NCBI RefSeq assembly: GCF_947250775.1
Contig: NZ_OX366349.1
Span: 1,488,001 to 1,552,000, forward strand
DNA length: 64,000 nt
Reading direction: 5' to 3'
Source: Wolbachia endosymbiont (group A) of Rhinocyllus conicus
Lineage (GTDB): Bacteria > Pseudomonadota > Alphaproteobacteria > Rickettsiales > Anaplasmataceae
How positions within the stretch are numbered: the first letter of the stretch is position 1; the number at the start of each line of letters is the position of its first letter. A model generated the notes under the pieces. That model ran no database searches, was not told the origin of the DNA, and was given only the letters and a program-made list of their open reading frames with translations. Below are positions 35,330-43,658 of this stretch, piece by piece. A program made the translations under genes and the position numbers.

Positions 35330-37267
35330 ATGACCTTAAATAGTTATTATAACCGCTTTAATCCTGACAAAGAATATGAGAAAAGCTTATTTCTTGCTGG
35401 AAGAGGTCTACAGTCTGCAGAATTAAATGAGACTCAGGAGTATGCTCTTTCTAAGCTTAAAGGCATAGGTGATGCAATATTTCGTGATGGTGATGTTATA
35501 ACAGGAAGCAATTGTATTATAGATAGAGAAACTGGTAAAGTTACACTTGAGTCAGGAAAAATCTATCTTCGTGGAGCGGTGAGAAAAGTAGAGGCAAAAG
35601 AGTTTGTTATTCCACTGAGTACCACAGTTCGTATAGGTATTTATTACCTAGAATCTACCATTACAGAACTTGAGGACGAAAATCTTCGTGATCCTGCTGT
35701 TGGTACAAGAAACTATCAGGAAGTAGGAGCTGCAAGGCTTAAAGTTTCCACCATTTGGGGATACCAAGTAGAAAGTGTTACTGTTAACTCTACAAATGGC
35801 GAATTTTACCCAATTTACAATATTGAAAATGGAGTATTGATAGAACATTCACCGCCACCACAAGCAAATATAGTAACTACTGCGCTTGCTCGTTATGACA
35901 AAGAGGCAAATGGTTCCTACGTTGTAAATGGTCTAGAAGTAATGTGTTTGCAGAGAGAAGAGGGAGACGAAAAGGGAAAAAAAATATTTGTGATTAATGA
36001 GGGCAAAGCTCATGTTGATGGTTATGAAATTGAGTTACCTCATAGTATTCGTGTTTCTTTTGATCAAGATCCGAATATAAAATCAGTTGAATCAGAACCA
36101 CATACTTTTCAGCCAAATAGCCAAAGAGTAATGGAACTTAAAGTTAATGATTTTCCAATAAGTGAAATTAAAAAAGTAGATATAACTGTTCAGAAAACCA
36201 CTACTGTTACTCATGGTTCATACTCAGGAGCTGTTGATCCGATACCTGATTCTGCAGTACTTGAGATTATTCAAGTTAAACAAGGCAATGTTATTTATGA
36301 AAATAGTACAGACTATAAGTTAAATGCAGGAAACGTTGATTGGTCATTACCAGGTAAAGAACCAGCTCCTGGAAGTAGTTATCAAATAACTTACCGCTGC
36401 CGCACTCATGTAATTCCTGAAGATATAAGTGAAGAGGGGTGTAAAGTAAAAGGAGCAGTTGATAACAGCTTGGTTCTGATTGATTACACCTGGAAAATGC
36501 CCCGCTTTGATTTAATTACTATAGATGCAAAAGGCACAATAAGAAGGATAAAAGGAATTTCCCATTCTTGGAGACCATCAATGCCTAAAGCGCCTAGCGG
36601 ACAACTTTTGCTCTGCTACATTCACCAAACATGGAAAAACGGAGAAAAAGAAGGGGTAAAAATAGTGAATAATGCTATTCATGCTGTACCGATGAATGAG
36701 CTTGAAGCAATGAAAAAAGGAATAAATGATCTTTATGCTCTAGTTGCAGAGGAACGTTTACGCAGTGATGCAAATTCAAGAGAACCTACCACCAAAAAAG
36801 GAGTATTTGTTGATTCGTTCTTCGATGATGATATGCGTGATCAAGGAATTTCGCAGTCTGCAGCAATAGTAAATAGAGAGCTAGTTCTGCCAATAGATGT
36901 AGAAGTTGCAGATATTGAAAAAGGTGGGGAAAGATATCTTTTGCCGTATGAACTTGAGCCGGTACTAGAACAGCTCTTACAGACTAAAGGAGAAAGAATT
37001 AATCCGTATCAAGCTTTTGATCCAGTACCAGCACAAATTACTTTAAATAAAAATATTGATCACTGGACGGAGGTAAAAACAAATTGGAAAAGTCCAGTAA
37101 CCAGAGTGTTTAATGTTAAAGAAACAACAGAGCTGCTGTCAAGTACCTCATACGAAACTGAATTTATGCGAGAAGCAACTCAAAATTTTGAGATTGAAGG
37201 TTTTGAGCCAGATGAAAAGCTTAAGGAAATAAAATTTGATGGCATTTCTATTATACCTATGGCATAG
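35330..37267 (+). CDS. DUF4815-family tail/fibre protein
   Basis: A 645-residue protein. The N-terminal NSYYNRFNPDKEYEKSLFLA and LQSAELNETQEYALSKLKGI blocks are the DUF4815 signature, followed by repeated strand-rich segments (GDAIFRDGDVITGSNCIID) and a helical C-terminal part. Proteins of this family sit at the baseplate or fibre base in contractile-tail phages. Frame intact. Confidence 0.8.
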   Translation: MTLNSYYNRFNPDKEYEKSLFLAGRGLQSAELNETQEYALSKLKGIGDAIFRDGDVITGSNCIIDRETGKVTLESGKIYLRGAVRKVEAKEFVIPLSTTVRIGIYYLESTITELEDENLRDPAVGTRNYQEVGAARLKVSTIWGYQVESVTVNSTNGEFYPIYNIENGVLIEHSPPPQANIVTTALARYDKEANGSYVVNGLEVMCLQREEGDEKGKKIFVINEGKAHVDGYEIELPHSIRVSFDQDPNIKSVESEPHTFQPNSQRVMELKVNDFPISEIKKVDITVQKTTTVTHGSYSGAVDPIPDSAVLEIIQVKQGNVIYENSTDYKLNAGNVDWSLPGKEPAPGSSYQITYRCRTHVIPEDISEEGCKVKGAVDNSLVLIDYTWKMPRFDLITIDAKGTIRRIKGISHSWRPSMPKAPSGQLLLCYIHQTWKNGEKEGVKIVNNAIHAVPMNELEAMKKGINDLYALVAEERLRSDANSREPTTKKGVFVDSFFDDDMRDQGISQSAAIVNRELVLPIDVEVADIEKGGERYLLPYELEPVLEQLLQTKGERINPYQAFDPVPAQITLNKNIDHWTEVKTNWKSPVTRVFNVKETTELLSSTSYETEFMREATQNFEIEGFEPDEKLKEIKFDGISIIPMA

Positions 37268-37278
37268 AGGAAAAAAAA

Positions 37279-38469
37279 GTGGAAAAAAGAGCTAACAACC
37301 AGGGAAAATTAAAGGGAAAGGTGAAAGTACCAGCAAATATTCCAGCAGGTACTAAATTAGTACAGTTTTATGGGGATAAAGGAAGTTATGGAGAAACAAC
37401 GTATACTGGTAAAAAAACTATTACTATAGAAGAGAGAAGAAGAGTTATTGCAGCAAGAAGAATTGATCCTTTAGCGCAAACATTTACTTTAAATGAGAGT
37501 AGGCACATAGGAGGTGTAGAGCTATGGTTCATAAATAAAGGCAAAAAACGTGTTGTTGTGCAGATTACAGAAACAGCAGTGGGAGTACCCTCACAAACTG
37601 TCATTGCTGAAAGCTATATTGAGCCAAAAGATATAAAGATAGATGGCACAGCAACACGTATAACTTGGTCACCAGTGTTTTGCCATGCAGAACAAGAGTA
37701 TGCGATAGTACTGCTTACTGATGATGCAGATACTACAGTAAAAATAGCAGAACTTGGCAAATATGATGCAGTAAATAGCCGCTGGGTAACGAGTCAACCA
37801 TATCAAGTAGGAGTATTACTGTCATCTAGCAATGCAAGCACCTGGACTCCACATCAAAATTTAGATTTAACGTTTCGACTACTAGCTGCAAAATTTAGTG
37901 AAGTTTCTCATGTTGTTGATCTTGGCAAAGTTACTGTAAATAATGTATCAGATTTAATTGTTTTGACGAACGTCGAAAAAGTAGCATTTGATACCAATGT
38001 AGAATTTATTCTGACAGATGAAGGGGGAAGAGAAAACTTTTTGTCTGATAATTTGCCGCTCGCACTGCGTGAAAGATTATCTGGAGAGCTAACGGTAAAA
38101 GCAAGCCTAAAAGGAGGGCGAGAAAAAAGTCCAGTTCTTTATCCTGGGTTACAGTTAGTTATGGGTAATCTTTCAGAGTCTGGAGATTATGTTACAAGAA
38201 GTATTACAGCAGGAGCTAACACTAAGATAACAATTACCTATGATGCGCTGATACCTGGCACTGCAGACATTAAAACTTATGTAGAGAAAAACGTGGGAGA
38301 ATGGCAATTAGTAAATTTAACATCAGGAAAACCAATTGGAGAAAATTGGGTAGAGAGAACTCATGTGCTGACAAACTTTAATGGCAATGAGACAAGGATA
38401 AAATTAGTTTTAAGTGGAACAGTTATCTATCGTCCTAAAGTAAAAAATTTGCGAGTGATTATTACTTGA
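37279..38469 (+). CDS. Putative tail-fibre or baseplate protein
   Basis: A 396-residue protein, GTG start at 37279, entirely strand-rich: RIDPLAQTFTLNESRHIGGV (a block recurring in DUF4815-associated proteins), VVVQITETAVGVPSQTVIAE, and a jelly-roll-like C-terminus with RIKLVLSGTVIYRPKVKNLR. It is located between the DUF4815 gene and the fibre gene. It may form a fibre base or a virion surface protein. Confidence 0.65.
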   Translation: MEKRANNQGKLKGKVKVPANIPAGTKLVQFYGDKGSYGETTYTGKKTITIEERRRVIAARRIDPLAQTFTLNESRHIGGVELWFINKGKKRVVVQITETAVGVPSQTVIAESYIEPKDIKIDGTATRITWSPVFCHAEQEYAIVLLTDDADTTVKIAELGKYDAVNSRWVTSQPYQVGVLLSSSNASTWTPHQNLDLTFRLLAAKFSEVSHVVDLGKVTVNNVSDLIVLTNVEKVAFDTNVEFILTDEGGRENFLSDNLPLALRERLSGELTVKASLKGGREKSPVLYPGLQLVMGNLSESGDYVTRSITAGANTKITITYDALIPGTADIKTYVEKNVGEWQLVNLTSGKPIGENWVERTHVLTNFNGNETRIKLVLSGTVIYRPKVKNLRVIIT

Positions 38470-38473
38470 ATCA

Positions 38474-40217
38474 ATGCCAAATGACCAAAGCAAACGAGGA
38501 TATACACTACCACATCCAGAAAACATTGCAGTGGAAGATGTAGTACGTATTCGAAGAGCTATAGAAAAAATAGATGAAGATATTACTGAAAGAGAAGATG
38601 AGCATAATCAACTTAAGAGTAATTTTGAGCGGTTTAACTTTGAAACTTTTTTAAATTTTTGGGAATGAAAGAAGCAATATACCAAAGGATAAAGGATTTA
38701 GCAGCAAACAGCAACCTGATCAACTGGCATATCTTGCAAAATCACTGGAATTGATAGCAGATAAAAAAGCTATTGCTGACATTGTGCAGATGACTGAGGT
38801 AAAAGAGATAATTGATGCACTACAAAAGAGGCTTAAGGATTTAGCAGCAAACAGTACACCAGATCAATTAGCATATCTTGCTAAAGCATTGGAATCAATA
38901 GTCGACAAAAGTGCAGTTTCTGAAATTGTACAGATGACTGATGAAAAGTTGAAAGAACTTCTAAACGCTGCAAGATCGCACTTGAATGATATAAATACTA
39001 ACAAGGAAAATTCAATATCAGCGATAACTGGAGCAAAGACAGAGTCTGTAAATGAGATCAATACGCTAAAAACTAACACCTTGGATACTTTAAAAGCGTC
39101 ATCAGATTCATATGTATCGCTACTTGACACGAGAAAGGATGCGAATATTGCGGCAATAAACAGTATTAGCAACAATCATAAAGATGGTCTTAAAGGTTTA
39201 GTAGAAGATTTTCGTGGTGTAAATGATGTGCCAGATGGTTCATCGATCATGAAGGAAATAAAAACCAGGGAAAATCAGCTAAAAACACTGACAACCAAAT
39301 TTAACTCCATCAATGATTTGCCAAGCGGTTCATCAATTATGAAGGAGGTAAAAACCAGGGAAGACCAGCTAAAAACACTGACAACAAAATTTAACTCCAT
39401 CAATGATGTACCAAGTGGGTCGTCAATCATGAAAGAAGTAAAAAATCGAAATATGGTTGAACCAGGGTCATTACCTTTCTTGTTTGGAGTACTAAGTAGA
39501 GGAAATAATTACTATGGTCACGGAATTTTCACAACTGAGTTAGGTGGATGGAGCGGTGATATAACAAAAACCGATTACATGTTGCAATTACTTGCGGGTA
39601 GCCATACATACGATACAAGTTACGTTAGTTTTTATCGGCCAAGACAATTGAGTTTTATAGAGGGAAGTAAAGGTACATTTATTTACGGAGAGTTGTATAC
39701 AAACAGTTTTTCGAGTAGTCATAATCAGATATATTACTACCCGTGTGCTGCACTTGGAGTAATGTTTGTAAAAAACACCACAAGTAGGGATATAACAAGA
39801 ACATTAAACTTTGTTGGTACATCTTATTGGAGTTCAGGATATGAAGGAGCAGGAGCATTTGTGGGAACCCCTGATAATACCAATGCTAGTAAATCAAGAA
39901 TTTCAAAAATAATGTGGAAAAATGTTTACAAATATGCGAGTTCTAATAGCAAATTTGCCGCATCTGGCAATGTAGAAATTCCAGCAGGAAAAACGGTTGC
40001 AGTGTTACTTTATACATCATCTTATCTACATTCCAGAACAAAAGTTAGTGAAGGTGCGTTTTCAGGTGATGTATATACCTATGGTCAATTTATCCAGTGG
40101 GGAATTTATAACATACGTAACAACTTTTTAACTGCAGGGCTTAAAATCGATGTAGAAAGAACGCTACGAGCTTGGCAATGTCCAGGATTAGATGCCACCC
40201 ACAAAATCTGGAATTGA
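38474..40217 (+). pseudogene. Tail fibre gene with two frameshifts
   Basis: Frame 2 encodes MPNDQSKRGYTLPHPENIAV to LNFWE and stops at 38668. A second frame opens with ATG 38665 (MKEAIYQRIKDLAANS) and a third from about 38725 runs to 40217. The middle repeat RIKDLAANS-PDQLAYLAKSLE aligns with the next RLKDLAANSTPDQLAYLAKALE, so the pieces belong to one protein; one base is lost near 38665 and another near 38720. The C-terminal piece has a coiled-coil, 30-residue repeats and a globular receptor-type domain (PGSLPFLFGVLSRGNNYYGH onward). Adsorption protein probably not made full length. Confidence 0.75.
39222..39450 (+). repeat. 30-residue tandem repeats in tail fibre
   Basis: Two full 90-bp units (39222-39311 and 39312-39401) and a partial third encode NDVPDGSSIMKEIKTRENQL-type blocks followed by KTLTTKFNSI. 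They likely extend a fibre stalk and could change copy number by recombination. Confidence 0.75.
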
Positions 40218-40239
40218 TACCAGAAAACGGAGAAAACCA

Positions 40240-40806
40240 ATGCCAATTTATATTCATTTTGAAAACAACAAGCAAATTGAAACAACAACGCTTGAAAGCA
40301 AGCCAACTGGGAATGATTGGTACGAAGCGCCAAAGAATTTCGACTGGCAAAAGAGTTATCGGTTAACAGAAGGAGGGAAAATTGTTGAAAGGAGTCAAGA
40401 AGATATTGAGCTGGAATTATTGGAAACTGCGAAACTTTCTGCATTTTCTAGTCTTCGTGCTTATTATAATAACTATACTCACCAATATGCAGGATATTCT
40501 CATCAGAAGCTTAAGTCGTACGAAATACAAGCAAAAGCCGCAGAGAACATTTTAACATCACCAGAATCTATAGACGAAAAAGATGTAGAAATCATAGAAC
40601 CTTTAGCAAAAGTCCGTGATATTACGGTTATTGAAATGGCAAGAATAATTCAGGAAAAAGCAAAAAAAGCAGTAAAAGCAATAATCAAATGCGAAGAGCT
40701 TGAAGACTTAGCTAAGAAGAAAATTAAGGAAGTCAGGAATAAAGAAGAGCTGCAGAGTTTACTCAACGATTTTAAGCAAAAAATGCAAAAGGTTTTAGAG
40801 AGCTAA
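40240..40806 (+). CDS. Tail fibre assembly-like protein
   Basis: About 188 residues from ATG 40240 (GGAGA site), although an open frame extends back to 40192 within the fibre gene. N-terminus MPIYIHFENNKQIETTTLES is strand-rich; the rest is a long charged coiled-coil (EKAKKAVKAIIKCEELEDLA). A small gene directly after a tail fibre is usually the fibre chaperone; that is the best guess here. Confidence 0.6.
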   Translation: MPIYIHFENNKQIETTTLESKPTGNDWYEAPKNFDWQKSYRLTEGGKIVERSQEDIELELLETAKLSAFSSLRAYYNNYTHQYAGYSHQKLKSYEIQAKAAENILTSPESIDEKDVEIIEPLAKVRDITVIEMARIIQEKAKKAVKAIIKCEELEDLAKKKIKEVRNKEELQSLLNDFKQKMQKVLES

Positions 40807-40860
40807 AAAAGAAACCTTTTCTCTATCCACTTTCCGAAATTCAACATTACAAGGAGAAAA

Positions 40861-42014
40861 ATGACAGAACAGTTTTTACATGGGGTAAATGTTATTGAGA
40901 TTACCTCTGGAGCAAGGACAGTACGCACAGCTAAATCATCGGTAATTGGCGTAATTGGTACTGCTCCGGAAGCTGACGAGCAAAAGTTTCCACTGAATAA
41001 ACCAGTATTAATAGCGGGAAGTTTAAAGGAAGCAGCAAAACTTGGAAAGAGAGGAACTCTGCCTTCTGCAGTGAATGGAATATTTTCCCAGGTTGGTGCA
41101 ACAGTAGTAGTTATTCGAGTTAAAGATGCTGATCAAGAAGAAGAAACGTTAAAAAACATCATTGGAGGAGTTGATGAAGAAACCGGGGAATATCAAGGGA
41201 TTCAAGCATTCCTCAGCAGTGAAAGTATAGTCCATGTTGCCCCAAGAATACTAATTGCCCCTCAGTTTACTCATCAATTGCCCGAAGGGTCTGTGAATCC
41301 AGTGGTTAGCGCTTTAATACCGATAGCAGAAAAGCTAAGAGCAATAATAGTAGCAGATGGGCCAAATACCAATGATGAAGAAGCAATAAAGTGGAGAAAA
41401 AGTGTAGGCAGTAGCAGAGTTTACGTAGTTGATCCATGGGTAAAGGTGTTTGAAGGGGAGGAAAAACCGCCAAGTCCATTTGTTGCTGGTTTAATAGCAA
41501 AAATAGATAGTGAACAAGGATTTTGGCATTCGCCTTCAAATAAAGAGATAAATGGTATTGTTGGAACAAGCAGAGCTATTGATTTTACGCTCGGTGATAC
41601 AAGTTGTAGAGCAAATTACTTAAATGAAAATGAAGTCACGACAATCATTCATCAAAATGGCTACAGACTATGGGGAAATAGAACATGTTCAAACGATGAA
41701 AGGTGGGCTTTTCTGCCTGTTAGGCGTACTGCAGATTTAATCAATGATAGTCTACTGCGAGCTCATCTATGGGCAGCTGATCGCAATATTACCAAACTTA
41801 TATAGATGAAGTGATAGAGAGTGTTAATTCCTACCTAGCAAGTTTAAAAGCACAAGGAGCGATTATCAGTGGAAGGTGTTATGCCAATCCAGAGCTTAAT
41901 ACCCAAGCAAATATTGCAAGTGGTAAAGTGTATTTTGATTTTGAGTTTACACCACCATATCCAGCAGAACAGATCACTTTCAGGTCACACCTTGTGAGTG
42001 GCGCAATATCGTAA
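40861..42014 (+). pseudogene. Tail sheath protein, frameshifted near the C-terminus
   Basis: ATG 40861 gives 314 residues of P2-type sheath (LHGVNVIEITSGARTVRTAK, VIGVIGTAPEADEQKFPLN, NGIVGTSRAIDFTLGDTSCR, NGYRLWGNRTCS), then stops at 41805. The next frame resumes as YIDEVIESVNSYLASLKAQG and ends at 42014. A missing A near 41794-41796 explains the break (THKTY joined). The C-terminal conserved domain needed for contraction is thus split, so contractile tails are unlikely from this copy unless slippage occurs. Confidence 0.85.
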
Positions 42015-42038
42015 AAAGGGGAGAAAAGGGGGAGAAGA

Positions 42039-42545
42039 ATGTTACCGAAGATTTTAAAGAATTTTAACGTATTCGTAGATGGTAAAGGCTATGCAGGAAA
42101 AATAGATGAAGTAACCTTGCCAAAACTTACCATAAAAACAGAAGAATATAGAGCTGGTGGTATGGATATTCCAATAAATATTGATATGGGCATGGAAAAG
42201 CTCGAAGCTGATTTTACTTTTGCCGAATATGATTCAGAGCTTTTTAGGCTGTTTGGTTTAATAGATGGAAATTCGGTTTCTTTGACGCTAAGGGGTGGTC
42301 TTCAAGGCAGTGGAAGTAATGATATTGAAGGAGTAATTATCAACCTTAGGGGAATATTCAGAGAATTTGATTTTGGCAGTTGGAAACCGGCTGAAAAAGC
42401 AACGCTGAAGTGTACCGTAGCTGCGCATTATTACAAACTTACTATCGGTGCTAGAGAACTTATCGAAATCGATGCTGAGAATATGATTCGCAAGATTAAT
42501 GGTGTTGATCAAATGGCTTTGTTACAGACAGTTTTAGGAATTTGA
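42039..42545 (+). CDS. Major tail tube protein (P2 gpFII family)
   Basis: A 168-residue protein with MLPKILKNFNVFVDGKGYAG, then the conserved VTLPKLTIKTEEYRAGGMDI and MEKLEADFTFAEYDSELFRL. It is intact, follows the sheath gene by 24 bases, and would form the inner tube. Confidence 0.93.
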   Translation: MLPKILKNFNVFVDGKGYAGKIDEVTLPKLTIKTEEYRAGGMDIPINIDMGMEKLEADFTFAEYDSELFRLFGLIDGNSVSLTLRGGLQGSGSNDIEGVIINLRGIFREFDFGSWKPAEKATLKCTVAAHYYKLTIGARELIEIDAENMIRKINGVDQMALLQTVLGI

Positions 42546-42566
42546 TGTAGTTTACATATTTTTTTA

Positions 42567-42595
42567 TTGAAAAATTCAGAGAAATGTTGTATAAT
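42567..42595 (+). promoter_or_regulatory. Sigma-70-type promoter of the toxin-antitoxin pair
   Basis: TTGAAA (42567-42572), 17-bp spacer, TATAAT (42590-42595), 26 bp before the antitoxin ATG at 42622. It is a near-consensus host promoter, unlike the prophage motif used by neighbouring operons. Confidence 0.7.
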
Positions 42596-42621
42596 TATTG
42601 TGGTATATTTTGGTAAAACAT

Positions 42622-42843
42622 ATGGCAGACTTAGGAATTAACATAGCACTTGACCCAAAAACTTCACATCACCTTACTAGATTAGCTGAAGTTACCAAGG
42701 AGCCTATTCAAGAATTAGCAAAAAGGCTAATCATAGAAGGAATTGAATGTGAGATAGAGGAGATTGCGTTATCTGATACTGTCAAGGAGAGTGATGTTCC
42801 AGGCGCAGAAACAATTAAGTATGAAGACTTCAAGAGGGGATAA
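42622..42843 (+). CDS. RelB/ParD-like antitoxin
   Basis: A 73-residue protein from ATG 42622. INIALDPKTSHHLTRLAEVT and IQELAKRLIIEGIECEIEEI form a ribbon-helix-helix-like N-terminal domain, followed by an acidic tail that would bind the toxin. It is followed immediately by the RelE-like frame. Confidence 0.75.
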   Translation: MADLGINIALDPKTSHHLTRLAEVTKEPIQELAKRLIIEGIECEIEEIALSDTVKESDVPGAETIKYEDFKRG

Positions 42844-42846
42844 AGT

Positions 42847-43140
42847 ATTTACGAAATTGAACTCTTAAAGAGGTATGCTAAAAAGGATTTTCCAGCTTTA
42901 CCAGAAGAAATAAGATTGGGTATTGAAGAAGCTATAGAAAAGGAACTCAAAGTTAACCCAAATAAAGCTGGTAAACCATTACGTGGCAAGTTACGAGGAT
43001 ATAGAAGACTGAGATTTGATAACTATCGCCTTATCTATCGTGTGAATATTCCAAAACGCAAAGTATTTCTCGTTACAGCAGGACATAGAGATAACATTTA
43101 TAAACGGGCAGGATTGTTAGACTTACTACCAAAACTTTAA
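42847..43140 (+). CDS. RelE/ParE-like toxin with no standard start codon
   Basis: The frame is open from just after the antitoxin stop (42841-42843) to 43140 and encodes YEIELLKRYAKKDFPALPEE, then KPLRGKLRGYRRLRFDNYRL and IYRVNIPKRKVFLVTAGHRD, the RelE fold with its basic RNA-binding strands. No ATG, GTG or TTG is found where the protein should begin; ATT at 42847 is in place, and TTG 42916 would delete the first helix. The toxin may be silenced by start mutation. Confidence 0.75.
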   Translation: MYEIELLKRYAKKDFPALPEEIRLGIEEAIEKELKVNPNKAGKPLRGKLRGYRRLRFDNYRLIYRVNIPKRKVFLVTAGHRDNIYKRAGLLDLLPKL

Positions 43141-43272
43141 ATATATTTTTTGTTGAAAAAGTTTAGAAAAGGTGTGGTCACTTCAATAAAACACAACTTC
43201 TGCAATTCAAGTAAAAAATTAGTTATGTAAAAGCCACGAAGACTTTTATTTAATTAACTTTTAGGGGGAAAC

Positions 43273-43658
43273 ATGACAACAGTAAAACTTGATAACCCAA
43301 TAACAGTAGATGGAACTCCGGTTTCGGAATTAACTTTTAGACCAGTCAAAGTAAGAGACTGCCTAGCAATGGAACGTGCCGGTAGTAGTGATTTTGAAAA
43401 AGAAGTTGTATTAATAGCAAACCTTGCATCTGTAACAAAAGAAACAATTTGGGAGTTATATTTTGCAGACTACATGAAAATACAGGAAGCGTTGAAAGAT
43501 TTTTTTCCATCGGTTACACAAAGAACTTAAGATTAAATGTACTAATGCTCTGTTCTGTTGTAGGTGGCGGAATTGAGCAGGTACTTGAGATGGAAATAAA
43601 CGAATTTATTTTATGGGCCAAAGCTGCGGGAGAGTTTAAATGTCAACATTATCAGTAA
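43273..43658 (+). CDS. Tail assembly chaperone gpE and gpE/E' (-1 frameshift)
   Basis: Frame 1 from ATG 43273 encodes 85-residue E (TVDGTPVSELTFRPVKVRDC, TKETIWELYFADYMKIQEAL, KDFF), stopping at 43530. A slippery T TTT TTT (43500-43506) shifts to the -1 frame, which continues through NLRLNVLMLCSVVGGGIEQV to the stop at 43658. P2-like phages make E and E' in exactly this manner between tube and tape measure. E' is a tape-measure chaperone. The 3' end overlaps the tape measure start by 19 bases. Confidence 0.85.

Noticed and set aside
39222..39450. Regular 90-bp repeats as a CRISPR array
   Set aside because: Units are in frame, adjacent and without spacers, and translate into a fibre stalk; no cas genes are present in the window.
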